Source of the DNA: Streptomyces canus | GTDB lineage: Bacteria > Actinomycetota > Actinomycetes > Streptomycetales > Streptomycetaceae | NCBI RefSeq assembly: GCF_030816965.1 | Contig: NZ_JAUSYQ010000002.1 | Coordinates: 1,364,001-1,428,000 of the forward strand | Direction of reading: 5' to 3' | DNA: 64,000 nt | In this document: positions 35,830 to 46,968 of the stretch, one piece after another | Position numbering within the stretch: position 1 is the stretch's first letter | Layout of the letters: each line of letters starts with the position of its first letter | Position numbers and translations under genes: made by a program | Notes under the pieces: generated by a model | Told to the model about the DNA's origin: nothing | Databases searched by the model: none | What the model saw: the letters and a program-made list of their open reading frames with translations, nothing else

Positions 35830-35846
35830 GTTGCCTTGCACGCAAC
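35830..35846. promoter_or_regulatory. Betaine-regulon palindrome, Rieske operon distal site
   Basis: GTTGCCTTGCACGCAAC, matching the outer arms exactly. Its centre is 84 bp (eight helical turns) from the proximal site, so both would face the same side of DNA and could be bridged. Confidence 0.7.
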
Positions 35847-35881
35847 AGAGTGCGTCATAAGAAACGCATGACGCCTGCCCC

Positions 35882-36967
35882 TCACAGCACCACCACGGAC
35901 CGCAGCACCTCACCGCGGTGCATCTTCTCGAACGCCTTCTCCACGTCCCCGAGGTCGATGGTCTCGGAGACGAAGGCGTCCAGGTCGAAGCGTCCGCCCA
36001 GGTAGAGGTCGATGAGGGCAGGGAAGTCGCGGGAGGGCAGACAGTCGCCGTACCAGCTGGACTTCAGCGCGCCGCCCCGCCCGAAGACGTCGAGCAGCGG
36101 CAGCTCCAGCTTCATCTCCGGGGTCGGCACACCGACCAGGACGACGGTGCCGGCGAGATCGCGGGCGTAGAAGGCCTGTTCGTACGTCTCGGGGCGGCCG
36201 ACCGCCTCCACGACCACGTCGGCGCCGAAGCCGCCGGTCAGTTCGCGCACCGCCGCCACGACGTCCGCCGTGGAGCCGTCGACGGTGTGGGTGGCGCCCA
36301 TCCGCGTGGCCCGCTCCAGCTTGCGCGGGTCGACGTCGACGGCGATGACCTTGGTCGCGCCGGCGAGCCGCGCCCCCACGACCGCGGCCATGCCGACCCC
36401 GCCGCAGCCGATGACGGCGACGGAGTCCCCACGGCCGACGGCGCCGGTGTTCACGGCCGCGCCGAAGCCCGCCATGACACCGCAGCCGAGGAGTCCCGCC
36501 GCGGTCGCCGGGGCGGCTGGGTCCACCTTGGTGCACTGCCCCGCGGCGACCAGGGTCTTCTCCGCGAACGCGCCGATGCCGAGGGCAGGTGTGAGCGGAG
36601 TGCCGTCGAGCAGCGTCATCCGCTGGGTCGCGTTGTGGGTGGCGAAGCAGTACCACGGCCTGCCCTTGGCGCAGGCCCGGCACTTACCGCAGACCGCGCG
36701 CCAGTTGAGGATGACGAAGTCGCCCGGCTCGACGCCGGTGACGCCCTCGCCGACGGCTTCGACGCGGCCGGCCGCCTCGTGCCCGAGCAGGAAGGGGAAG
36801 TCGTCGCCGATCCCGCCCTCCCGGTAGTGGAGATCGGTGTGACAGACGCCGCACGCCTCGACCTTCACCAGTGCCTCGCCGGGCCCCGGATCGGGCACCA
36901 CGATCGTCTCGACGGAGACCGGGGCACCTTTCGCCCGGGCGACGACAGCACGAACCTCATGAGTCAT
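35882..36967 (-). CDS. mscR: S-(hydroxymethyl)mycothiol dehydrogenase
   Basis: 361 residues, the class-III-like zinc alcohol dehydrogenase of actinomycetes. Oxidises the formaldehyde-mycothiol adduct (and can reduce S-nitrosomycothiol). Seen: catalytic zinc ligands in [13 protein letters not shown] and LLGHEAAG, structural zinc site [16 protein letters not shown], and NAD loop [32 protein letters not shown] and [28 protein letters not shown] match known MscR proteins. GGAGTGACCC precedes the ATG. Directly upstream of the betaine monooxygenase operon, which releases formaldehyde, so its placement makes metabolic sense. Confidence 0.9.
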   Translation of the reverse strand: MTHEVRAVVARAKGAPVSVETIVVPDPGPGEALVKVEACGVCHTDLHYREGGIGDDFPFLLGHEAAGRVEAVGEGVTGVEPGDFVILNWRAVCGKCRACAKGRPWYCFATHNATQRMTLLDGTPLTPALGIGAFAEKTLVAAGQCTKVDPAAPATAAGLLGCGVMAGFGAAVNTGAVGRGDSVAVIGCGGVGMAAVVGARLAGATKVIAVDVDPRKLERATRMGATHTVDGSTADVVAAVRELTGGFGADVVVEAVGRPETYEQAFYARDLAGTVVLVGVPTPEMKLELPLLDVFGRGGALKSSWYGDCLPSRDFPALIDLYLGGRFDLDAFVSETIDLGDVEKAFEKMHRGEVLRSVVVL

Positions 36968-36993
36968 GGGTCACTCCTCCGAGGGACTTGTGG

Positions 36994-37029
36994 GTTGCCC
37001 CATTCGATACACGCATCACCATGCGCAAC
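36994..37029. promoter_or_regulatory. Degenerate half-sites of the betaine element before mscR
   Basis: A left half GTTGC (36994-36998) and a right half GCGCAAC (37023-37029), with an inverted repeat CGCAT/ATGCG (37012-37025) between. Neither forms a full 17-bp element. Possible weak regulation. Confidence 0.3.
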
Positions 37030-37239
37030 CGAGCATCGGGGAGGGTGAGCCATCGGTCAAGGGGTCGGCAGGGGTGGGGCATGGACAGGGACGGCGTCCC
37101 GGAAGTGAACCCGCAGGGCAGCACGGCCCCGGCGCTCCACAGGTGTGCCGTTACGGCGCGGCCTCCTCGCCAACGGCCGCACCTGGCCCGCCCACCTCGC
37201 CGGCAACCCCGGGGGGCACCGTCTCGGGACCCCGCGACC

Positions 37240-37760
37240 TCATGAGGGGGCGCCGCCTAGAGGGCCGCCGTCTCTGAGACCGCCGCCTCCGGTGTTCGCC
37301 GCCTCAGCGGGCGCCGCCTGGGGTACCGCCGTTTCCGAGACCGCCACCTCAGGAGGCGCTGCCTCGCGTGCCGCCACCTCAAGGGGCACCTCCTGGGACG
37401 CCGCCGTCTCTGACACCGCCGACTCTGGCACCGCCTCGCGTGCCGCCACCTCAGGGGGCGCCGCCTGGGGTACCGCCGTTTCCGGGACCGCCACCTCAGG
37501 GGGCGCCGCCTCAGGGGGCGCCGCCTCAGGGGGCGCCGCCTCGAGTGCCGAGGATGAAGGCAGCAGCCTGCAGCCGAGGCTCGGCAACCATGCGGCACAT
37601 GACGGAGGGGGTGCCCAGCCGCCGCAGCCGCGTGCCGGGACAGCCTCGGGCGCCGCGGCCCCTGAGACCGCCGACTCAGGGACCGCCACCTCAGGAGGCG
37701 CTGCCTCGGGTGCCGCCACCTCAGGGGCCACCCAGGAGAGTTCCGCGGGTTGGTGGAGGG
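37240..37760. repeat. Low-complexity tract of degenerate 15-bp repeats
   Basis: Many direct copies of a unit like TCAGGGGGCGCCGCC, exact three-fold at about 37496-37545, elsewhere degenerate. A longer block beginning CCGCCTGGGGTACCGCC recurs at 37314 and 37461, 147 bp apart. The 15-bp period makes pentapeptide repeats in three frames (GGAAS, QGAPP, or EAAPP on the minus strand), and open reading frames exist on both strands. None has a convincing start, domain or codon bias, so coding status is undecided. Confidence 0.6.
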
Positions 37761-37936
37761 CGCCCGGACGCCGGGGTCGTCGTCGGGGCACCGGCGTCGT
37801 CACGCTCGTCCACGACCGGACCGAGGCACTCTTCGGCCAAGCGCGCGCGGACCTGCTCAACCGCCGAAGGTGCCTGGCGCCTTCGACGCCGTACGACATC
37901 GCACCCCCGGCCATCACCCCGTAGCCGGACGCCCCG
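37761..37936 (+). other. Possible PAS-domain remnant
   Basis: On the plus strand about 37795-37875 encodes GVVTLVHDRTEALFGQAR then ADLLNRR, reminiscent of the ALFG...DLLGR start of a PAS sensor domain. It has no start, and ends within 20 codons. The repeat tract lies immediately before it. Probably debris of a sensor or phosphatase gene. Confidence 0.25.
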
Positions 37937-40315
<2,379 letters not shown>

Positions 40316-40369
40316 GGTGACTTGTCCTCCCGTTTCGACAGCTTCGAACACTATGTCGACGCGCCCGCC

Positions 40370-40717
40370 TCAGCGCAGCTCCTGGACGCGGATCATGTTG
40401 CCCCCGGGGTCGAGGAAGGCACAGTCCCGAATGCCGTACGGCTGCTCGATCGGCTCCTGGATCACCGCTGCGCGGGCCTGGAGCCGCTCGAAGACGGAGT
40501 CGAGGTCGGGGGTGGCGAGCAGGAGCTCGGGGTCGTCGCCCGCCGGGTGCAGTACGACCGACGTGGCGGCCTGGCCGACGGGCCCGACCGTGATCCGACG
40601 CGTCCTGTCGCGGCCCACGTCACCGCGGACCTCGAAGCCCAGCACGTCCCGGTAGAAGACCAGGGACGCCTCCGGGTCGTCGTGCGGGAGGAAGCTCGCC
40701 CGAATCGTGATGTCCAT
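40370..40717 (-). CDS. VOC/glyoxalase-fold protein
   Basis: 115 residues with one VOC module: MDITIRASFLPHDDPEASLVFYRDVLGFEV, central VGPVGQAATSVVLHP and terminal IRDCAFLDPGGNMIRVQ. Such small proteins dimerise to make glyoxalases, dioxygenases or bleomycin/fosfomycin-type resistance proteins. Two in-frame ATGs exist (40735 and 40717); neither has a clear ribosome site, and the second matches the usual family start. Adjacent to a UvrA-like gene and downstream of a TetR gene, which favours drug tolerance. Confidence 0.85.
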   Translation of the reverse strand: MDITIRASFLPHDDPEASLVFYRDVLGFEVRGDVGRDRTRRITVGPVGQAATSVVLHPAGDDPELLLATPDLDSVFERLQARAAVIQEPIEQPYGIRDCAFLDPGGNMIRVQELR

Positions 40718-40771
40718 GGCCGTCACGCTAGCCATGGCCTGTGGGCCGCGCTTCTCGAATCCTGACCGGTC

Positions 40772-41362
40772 TCAGCGCACCAGACCCGCGATGTGCGCCG
40801 TGACCGTGTCGAGGATGTCCGCCCAGGCGGCCGCGTCACCGAGGACGAGGTAGTTCAGGGTGAGCCCGTCGGTCATGGCCGCGAGATAGCGGGCCAGCAC
40901 GGAGACGGGCACTCGCAGCTCCAGATCCATTCCCCTGCGCAGCTGCTCGATGAGCTCGGCGTAGGCCTCGCCGTACAGCTCGTACTGGCGCCTGGCCAGG
41001 TGCTCGAATCCCGGCTCGCGCAGGGCGTACTGGGTGAGCTCATAAGTGAGCATGTGCGCCTCGGGGTGGGCGCGGACATGGTCCCAGTACGCCCGGAACC
41101 CGGCGGCGACGGTCTCCTCCAGAGTGTCCCGAGGGCGCAGCGCCTCCTTGACCACGGTGACGGAGTGGTCGGTGAGAGTGGTGATGACGGCCTCGATCAG
41201 GGCCTGCTTGGAGTCGAAGCAGTAGTGGAAGACGCTGAGGGACACGCCGGCCTCGGCGGCGATGGACCGGGTCGTCGTCTTCGCGACGCCGTCCCGGGCC
41301 ATCGCCCTGATGGCCGCTTCCGTCAGCTGTCTGCGCCGCTCCGCCGACGGCATGCGTGCCAT
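40772..41362 (-). CDS. TetR-family transcriptional regulator
   Basis: 196 residues. N-terminal helix-turn-helix VAKTTTRSIAAEAGVSLSVFHYCFDSKQALIEAV (residues about 25-58) and a helical ligand-binding domain. GGGGGA precedes the ATG. About 54 nt upstream of the VOC gene on the same strand, so TetR-VOC-UvrA-like may be one inducible resistance unit that the regulator represses (inference). The 27-nt gap to the upstream hydrolase stop leaves little room for a separate promoter. Confidence 0.9.
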   Translation of the reverse strand: MARMPSAERRRQLTEAAIRAMARDGVAKTTTRSIAAEAGVSLSVFHYCFDSKQALIEAVITTLTDHSVTVVKEALRPRDTLEETVAAGFRAYWDHVRAHPEAHMLTYELTQYALREPGFEHLARRQYELYGEAYAELIEQLRRGMDLELRVPVSVLARYLAAMTDGLTLNYLVLGDAAAWADILDTVTAHIAGLVR

Positions 41363-41389
41363 TGGTATCCCCCGCTGTCGAAGAGTGAG

Positions 41390-43441
41390 TCAGCCGCTGT
41401 GGACGCCCACCTCGTGGAGCGAGTATCCCCAGTCGGTGCCGCGGTCGAGGCCATGGACGCGCACGTAACGGGCCGGAGTTCCGGTGAACTTGGCGGTGTC
41501 CAGGCCGCCGTCCCCGGTGGTGGTCGACCAGACGGTCTGCCAGTTCGTGCCGTCCGTCGACAGCTCGATCCGGTACGACTTCCCGTACGCCCGCTCCCAG
41601 TCGAGCGTGACCTTGGAGACCCGGTTCGTGGAGCCCAGGTCGACCTGCCACCACTGGTCGTCGCTCCAGTCGCTCGCCCAGCGGCTGGAGTCGTCGCCGT
41701 CCACGGCCCGCCCCGGCTGGTAGCTGGTGAACGGGTTGGACTCGGACGAACTGGCCGTGGCCGTCTTCCCGTTGGCGAGATCGACGGAGGCCTGGTGCTG
41801 CTCGGCGGCGCCCCACGTGTCGAGGTAGGACTCGGCGCCCCGGAAGAGGTCGTCCACCACACCCTGGCCGCCGACGAGCCGGATGTCCTCGATCCAGTCC
41901 GGGATCATGCCGACATGGGCGGCCCCGTCGGTGTTGACGTCGAAGGTGCGCTGCCCGGACGTCTGTTTGTCGATGACCGAGCCGCCGTCGACGCTCTTGA
42001 AGGGGTACGTCACCTTGTTCGCGGCGTCCGCTCCGCGCGGGGCGGGGTGGTCGCCGATACCGTTGAAGTCGGTGCCGTAGCCGTAGCCCACGTCGTACTT
42101 CTCGCGCAGCGCGTCGGTGCGCTTCGCCTCCGCGGCGAACCCTTCGGAGCCGTGCATGTACTGGGCGACGAAGCCGCCGAGGGAGTAGACCCGCTCGGTC
42201 CAGTTCAGGTCCATCCAGCTGTGCGAGGAGAGCACGCCCGGGTAGTTCGCGGCCTCGAAGATGTCGAGCACCTGGCCGGTGGCCTTGACGCTCATGTGGT
42301 CGATCTCGAGCATCATCTTGCGTTTCATCATGCCGCGCACGGCGTACTCGCCGAGGTCGGTGAGCCCGCGGACATTGCACTGCGCGTTCTTGTCGTACTC
42401 CGGGACCTCGGTGCCGGCCGGCAGGTCGTCCTCCGCCTCGGAGGCCGCCGTACCGATGGGGTTGTCGTGCTGCGGTCCCTTGCAGGTCTCGGTCTTCCAG
42501 AAGGTGCCGGTGGACAGGAACTGCCCGACGTTGATGGCGGTTCCGAGTCCGCCCTCGTCGAAGCGGACACCGCACAGGGCGTTGTCGAACTTGTGGCACA
42601 GGAACATGGAGCGCACACCCAGGCCGTACAGCTCGTCGAGCCCCTTGTCGATGTCCGCCTTGCTGCACTGCCCGATGTCGAGGACCTGCTTGCAGCCGAA
42701 CGGCTCGGAGGTCTCCACACCGAGCACGACCGCCAACTTGCCCTGCTCGATGACCTGTCGGGCCTGCGCACTGTCGGTGACGATCCGGAACCAGCCCTTG
42801 CCGGTGCCGCCGTACATCTTGTCGATGAAGGCCTGGAGGTCGTACGTCATCCTGGCCTGCAGGCGGATCGAGGTCATCTCGTCACAACTGCGGTCCTTGA
42901 AGGGGTAGATGGAGCAGATCATGCCGTTGGTGACGAGGTCGTTGACCAGCACCCGCTGCCCGCCGCGCCAGGCGCGCTCCACCCAGGCGTAGTAGTTGGC
43001 CTGATGGGTCATGGAGTCGTACGCCGGCCAGTCCTTGAAGGAGGGCCAGCCCACCGGGTCGTGTTTGCCGTCGCCGCCGTGGGTGATGTAGTCGAAGAGC
43101 GCGAGGTTGCCGTCGGGGTAGTGCTCGGGACAGTCCTTGAGCGCGTCGGCGACTCCGGACTCGGAGAACACCTTGCCGCAGATCAGCCGTCCGCCGAAGG
43201 CCTCGTTGGAGAAGAGGTGGTTGTGGGCGTCGATGAACCCGTTCACCTCGCCCGCGGAGTCGGTGCCGGTGAAGGGCGCTCCCGTCACGTTGATCTGGGC
43301 GTCGGGGGTGGGCCTGGCCGTCGGTGTCCACCAGTCGGTGGCCGCCGAACTCGGCGTGGGGCCCAGGATCGTGGCCAGCACCAGGAAGAGCAGGGAGGTG
43401 ATGGTGATGTTCTTGCGTCGGCGGCAGGTGCGTCCGGCCAT
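41390..43441 (-). CDS. Secreted M19 dipeptidase-like metallohydrolase with F5/8-type C domain
   Basis: 683 residues. Signal peptide at residues 1-33. The catalytic barrel has metal-site motifs like membrane dipeptidases: FIDAHNHLF (H-x-H), VVLGVETSEPF (Glu), LEIDHMSVKA, GVLSSHSWM and GYGTDFNGIG (Asp). C-terminal about 140 residues form a discoidin/CBM32-like module (SYQPGRAVDGDDSSRWASDW ... YVRVHG). It may act on cell-wall or glycan-linked peptides outside the cell; the substrate is uncertain. HxH replaces the usual HxD of M19. A hairpin covers its ribosome site. Confidence 0.75.
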   Translation of the reverse strand: MAGRTCRRRKNITITSLLFLVLATILGPTPSSAATDWWTPTARPTPDAQINVTGAPFTGTDSAGEVNGFIDAHNHLFSNEAFGGRLICGKVFSESGVADALKDCPEHYPDGNLALFDYITHGGDGKHDPVGWPSFKDWPAYDSMTHQANYYAWVERAWRGGQRVLVNDLVTNGMICSIYPFKDRSCDEMTSIRLQARMTYDLQAFIDKMYGGTGKGWFRIVTDSAQARQVIEQGKLAVVLGVETSEPFGCKQVLDIGQCSKADIDKGLDELYGLGVRSMFLCHKFDNALCGVRFDEGGLGTAINVGQFLSTGTFWKTETCKGPQHDNPIGTAASEAEDDLPAGTEVPEYDKNAQCNVRGLTDLGEYAVRGMMKRKMMLEIDHMSVKATGQVLDIFEAANYPGVLSSHSWMDLNWTERVYSLGGFVAQYMHGSEGFAAEAKRTDALREKYDVGYGYGTDFNGIGDHPAPRGADAANKVTYPFKSVDGGSVIDKQTSGQRTFDVNTDGAAHVGMIPDWIEDIRLVGGQGVVDDLFRGAESYLDTWGAAEQHQASVDLANGKTATASSSESNPFTSYQPGRAVDGDDSSRWASDWSDDQWWQVDLGSTNRVSKVTLDWERAYGKSYRIELSTDGTNWQTVWSTTTGDGGLDTAKFTGTPARYVRVHGLDRGTDWGYSLHEVGVHSG

Positions 43442-43449
43442 GGCCCACG

Positions 43450-43484
43450 TCCCTCGGTCGGCGGGAGGCGCCGTCGACCGAGGG
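43450..43484 (-). promoter_or_regulatory. Hairpin sequestering the hydrolase ribosome-binding site
   Basis: In the minus-strand leader a 10-bp stem CCCTCGGTCG / CGACCGAGGG (14-nt loop) has its 3' arm overlapping the Shine-Dalgarno GAGGGA (43455 to 43450), which is 8 nt before the ATG. A closed stem would hide the ribosome site, so translation control is plausible. It could also partly terminate read-through from the upstream cellulase gene. Confidence 0.45.
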
Positions 43485-43598
43485 CGTTTTGACTGCCCTT
43501 GGAATTGTCATGACCGGCGCAACAGATGCGTCGAGGATCGCGACTGAGCACGTTCCGAGTCAAGGGTCCGGGACAGTTGACCTGATACCTCGAGGACA

Positions 43599-45248
43599 TC
43601 AACCGTTCACGCAGGCCGCCCCGTTGAGGGTGAAGGCGGTGGGGGCGGTGTTCGTGGCGCCCTTGCTGCCGATGAAGCCGACGGTGACCGAGCCTCCGGC
43701 CGGGATCGTGTTGGTGTAGGAGGCCGGGGTGACGGTCACCGCGCCACCGCTCTGCGCGGCGGTGCCGCCCCACATGGTGGAGACGGTCTGCCCGTCGGCG
43801 AACGTGAAGGCGAGCTTCCAGCCGCTGATGGCGGACGTGCCGGTGTTGTGGATGGCGATCTCGCCCTGGAAACCGCCCTGCCACTCGCCGACCACGCGGT
43901 AGCCGACGGAGCAGCTCCCGGCGGGCGCGCCGGCGGTGGTGACGCTCACCGTCGCTGAGCGGGCCGACCGGTTCCCGGCCGCGTCACGGGCGTAAACGGC
44001 GAAGGAGTACGCCGTGTCGGCGGTCAGGCCAGTGACGGTCACCGAGTTCGCCGTCGAGGCCGCGACCTTCGTCTCGGTGCCAGCGCCGACCCGGACGACG
44101 TCGTACCCGGCGATGCCAACGTTGTCAGTGGACGCCGTCCAGGACAGGTGCGCGGAGGTCGCCGTCACCGCCGAGGCGGTCGGGGTGCCGGGAGCGGTGG
44201 GGGCCTGGGTGTCACCGGAACCGCCGCCGAAAACGGTGGCTTCCTTGGCGGTCTGCGCGATGCCGTTGGCGCCGTTGAAGATGCGCTGACCCCATGAAGT
44301 CATCTGCGCCGGATCGAAGTTGAGCACGAGGTCGAGGATCGGGTCGGTGTTGCCGCTCCAGGACCAGGCCAGGTAACCGATGTCGAGCTGCTCGGCGGTG
44401 GCCATCATGGTGTCCTCGTCCGGATCGCCCCACTGGTCGGCGGGGCCGCCGAACTCCCCGATCACGATGGGCAGTTTGGCGCTCACGAAGGCGTTCAGAT
44501 AGTCGGTGATCTCCGCCGCGGTGTCGAAGACGCTGTACATGTGGATCGAGAAGATCAGGTTGCCGGTGGCGTCGGCGGCGTACACGGACTGGGCGTTGGT
44601 ACGCATGACCTGCTGCCAGTCCTGGCCCCAGTTGGGCGCGTCCACCATGATCGTGTGCTCGAAGCCGGCGTTCCTGAGCTTCTGGATCGCGGCGATCGTC
44701 GGCGCCGTCCAGCCGGCGGGGTCGGTGTTGCCCCAGGGCTCGTTGCCGATGTTGATGACGATGTAGTTCTCCTGGCCGGCGAGCACGTCCTTCAGGCCGA
44801 TCCAGTAGTCGGCGGCCTGGTCGAGGGTGCCGGCCGCGCTGTCCTCGCCGTATCCGGTGGTGTCGTGCACCTCCAGGACGCAGATGAGCCGGTTGGCCTT
44901 GCACTGGGCGATCACGTTGGCCACGTCGGATGCGCTGTTGGCGGTCCAGCGGTGGCCGTCGGCGAGGACCACCCGGACGGTGTTGGCGCCCTGCGCCTTG
45001 ATGTCGGCCAGTGACCCCAGTTCGTTCGGGTACCAGGTGTGGGCGTGGTTGACGCCGCGCATGACGAAGTCGTTGCCGTTGCCTTCGACCAGGCGGCCGT
45101 CGCTGATGTGCAGACCGGTGGCCTGGGTGCCGGGCTCGTCGGCGGCCTGGGCCGCGCTCGGGCACAGGGCGCCGAGCACCACCAGTCCGACGAGGGCGGC
45201 CAGCCGGGCCAGTAACGTGCTCAGGGGGCTCTTTCTTGTTCTTCTCAC
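43599..45248 (-). CDS. Secreted GH5 endoglucanase-like enzyme with FnIII and CBM2
   Basis: 549 residues. Signal peptide [25 protein letters not shown]5 barrel (about 40-345) with acid/base in NIGNEPWGN and nucleophile in IVIGEFGGP; a fibronectin-III domain ([21 protein letters not shown] onward); and a C-terminal CBM2 cellulose-binding module ([15 protein letters not shown] ... WGGTAA) with two Cys. Mannanase is an alternative GH5 activity. The GTG at 45248 is preferred because GGAG lies 7 nt upstream and the signal peptide is then normal; the ATG at 45287 sits inside the CebR box and has no ribosome site. Confidence 0.88.
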   Translation of the reverse strand: MRRTRKSPLSTLLARLAALVGLVVLGALCPSAAQAADEPGTQATGLHISDGRLVEGNGNDFVMRGVNHAHTWYPNELGSLADIKAQGANTVRVVLADGHRWTANSASDVANVIAQCKANRLICVLEVHDTTGYGEDSAAGTLDQAADYWIGLKDVLAGQENYIVINIGNEPWGNTDPAGWTAPTIAAIQKLRNAGFEHTIMVDAPNWGQDWQQVMRTNAQSVYAADATGNLIFSIHMYSVFDTAAEITDYLNAFVSAKLPIVIGEFGGPADQWGDPDEDTMMATAEQLDIGYLAWSWSGNTDPILDLVLNFDPAQMTSWGQRIFNGANGIAQTAKEATVFGGGSGDTQAPTAPGTPTASAVTATSAHLSWTASTDNVGIAGYDVVRVGAGTETKVAASTANSVTVTGLTADTAYSFAVYARDAAGNRSARSATVSVTTAGAPAGSCSVGYRVVGEWQGGFQGEIAIHNTGTSAISGWKLAFTFADGQTVSTMWGGTAAQSGGAVTVTPASYTNTIPAGGSVTVGFIGSKGATNTAPTAFTLNGAACVNG

Positions 45249-45286
45249 TGCGGCTCCAGGGGTGGGTGAGACAGTCGGAAGGAGCA

Positions 45287-45300
45287 TGGGAGCGCTCCCA
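45287..45300. promoter_or_regulatory. CebR operator
   Basis: TGGGAGCGCTCCCA, a perfect 14-bp palindrome identical to the published consensus of the cellobiose-responsive LacI-family repressor CebR of Streptomyces. It lies 38 nt upstream of the cellulase GTG. Cello-oligosaccharides would release repression. Confidence 0.88.
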
Positions 45301-45640
45301 TAGAAGCCACTCTGCCAAGTACACGTCAAGACGAGGGACGGAAATGGCAGGGATGACGGCACCGTGGGTCGTGAGGCGGTGCGGCGGGCTCGGTGCCCCT
45401 GTCCTCTTACCGGCCGTGTGGCGCCGGCTCTGCGTCGTCTTCTCTGCGTCGTCTTCTCTGCGGGCGCCTTCTCCCGAGGCCTTCTTGGCGGGCCTTCCCG
45501 GGGCCGTGTTCCCAGGGCCTTGTTCCCTCCCCAGCCGGAGTCGGTGCCGCTGCCCGAGACGACGGGTCGTGCTGTGCGGGAACGCGTGCCGCGCCCGGAG
45601 GTGGGACGGGGAAGAGACGCGGACTTCCGCAGGACTCCCG
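45301..45640. other. Non-coding stretch with a short tandem repeat
   Basis: No gene is supported. It contains 2.5 copies of a 14-bp unit CTCTGCGTCGTCTT at 45428-45462. Open frames here lack starts and domain similarity. Confidence 0.5.
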
Positions 45641-45647
45641 CGTGACA

Positions 45648-45985
45648 GCTTCCGCATCCTCCACGTCAGCACCGGCAACGTCCGCCGCTCGCCGCTCACC
45701 GAGCGGCTGGCCCGACGTGCCCTGGCGGACCGGCTCGGCGGCCCACTGTGGGGCGGGGTGCGCGAAGAGCAACGGGACCTGGGGCCACGAGGGCGCGCCC
45801 ATGGAGGCCAACGCGGAGGCGGTCCTGGGCCGAATTCGGCGCCGACGCCTCCGGCTTCACCGGGCGCGAGCTCCTCGACGAGCAGGTGATCATGGCCGAC
45901 CTGGTCCTGACCGCCACCCGCGACCACCGCCAGCAGGTCATCTCGATGGGCCACGCGGACCACGCCGTGCGGTTCACCCCCGTCG
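45648..45985 (+). pseudogene. Broken low-molecular-weight phosphatase-family gene
   Basis: Successive frames give [20 protein letters not shown], then [18 protein letters not shown], then [20 protein letters not shown] and [20 protein letters not shown], in the order of an LMW tyrosine-phosphatase-like protein. Two frameshifts separate them, and similarity ends abruptly near 45985 where transposase sequence begins. The loop normally holding the catalytic Cys reads VSTGNVRRS, so the nucleophile is absent, as it also is in some actinomycete relatives. Confidence 0.7.
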
Positions 45986-46004
45986 AGGTTGCCGCGCCAG
46001 CCGA

Positions 46005-46265
46005 CATGGCGTATCGAGGGCGGGCGGCCCGAGCGGGGCTCGTCGTGAAGACCGTCGAGGCGTTTCGCAACGAACCGGGCCCGCCAGCGGTCCACGGTCG
46101 ACCTGTCGATGCCGAGGTCGGCCGCGGCCTGCTGGTTCGTACCACCCTCCGCGCAGCGCAGCACGATCTTGGCTCGCAACGCGAGGAACTGGGCGGTCTT
46201 CGCCTGCCGCGCCCACTGCTGCAGCTGCCTGCGCTCAGCATCGTCCAGGACCAGGTCGGCCTTCG
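46005..46265 (-). mobile_element. IS630-family transposase, N-terminal fragment
   Basis: Encodes about 85 residues: [51 protein letters not shown] and [11 protein letters not shown], the paired helix-turn-helix start of IS630-type transposases. The DDE catalytic part is missing. It is joined directly to the phosphatase remnant on one side and to an IS5-type fragment on the other, so insertions and deletions occurred in succession. Confidence 0.75.
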
Positions 46266-46319
46266 ACCGGCCGATCCAGTCGGCGTCCTCAAGCCCGGCC
46301 GTCCGTTCCGCGGCGAGGA

Positions 46320-46968
46320 TCTGGTCGGACCGTTCCGCGATGGCGTGGCCGACGCCCCGCCGCCTGAGCCAGGCCCGGATCGCTTTGGAGCTGTAGCCCT
46401 TGTAGCCGATGACGTGGTCGGGCCGGACGCGGGGGCCCTGGCCCGAGGCGGGGCACTCGTATCGCGTCCATCACAGCGGTGAACCGGGTGCAGTCGTTGG
46501 TGTTCCCGCCCACGACGGGGAAGGCGGGCGGACACCCCAGGGAGTCGCACGCCAGGTGAATCTTGCCGACCAGGCCACCGCGGGAGCGTCCGAGTCCCGG
46601 GTGCGGAGCCCTCTTTCCGGGCCCCGGCGGCATGCCGATGGGAACGGACGACGGTGGAATCGACCGACACGAGCCAGTCGATGTCCCCGGCCGCGTCCGC
46701 CCTCGCCTGGGCGGCCTGGATCATCCGCTCGAACGTGCCCGGCCAGGACCCACCGACGGAACCGGGTGTGCAGTGTGGCCCACGGACCGCACCGCTCGCG
46801 CAGTCCCGCCAAGCAGTCCCGGTACGGATTTTCCACACGATCCCGTTGAGCACCGTGCGTTTCGTCCGACCGCTTCCGGCCCCGCGACGACTCGGGCAGC
46901 GGCCGAACGAACTCCCACTCGACATCCGACAGTTCATGGCGACGTCTCGCCCGACCGTGAGCCACCAC
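46320..46968 (-). mobile_element. IS5-family transposase remnant with several frameshifts
   Basis: Pieces in alternating minus-strand frames follow an IS5-type transposase: ELSDVEWEFVRPLPESSRGRKRSD, VLNGIVWKIRTGTAWRD, GPWATLHTRFRRW, GDIDWLVSVDSTVVRSHRHAAGA (first catalytic Asp), GGLVGKIHLACDSLG, FPVVGGNTND and [19 protein letters not shown]. At least four frameshifts, and it loses similarity before the last catalytic Glu. Not functional. Confidence 0.8.

Noticed and set aside
37240..37760. CRISPR array
   Set aside because: Repeats are contiguous 15-bp units without unique spacers and there are no cas genes in the window.
37145..37924. A repeat protein of GGAAS or EAAPP pentapeptides
   Set aside because: Frames are open on both strands with no ribosome site, signal or domain, so I recorded the DNA repeat and did not call a gene.
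45236..45640. A coding region upstream of the phosphatase remnant
   Set aside because: No start with ribosome site, tandem 14-bp repeat inside and no similarity to the family's N-terminus.
44212..46179. 655-residue minus-strand frame joining transposase sequence to cellulase antisense-like sequence
   Set aside because: Only the first 60 or so codons match an IS630 transposase; the rest is out of frame with the cellulase and is chance open reading.
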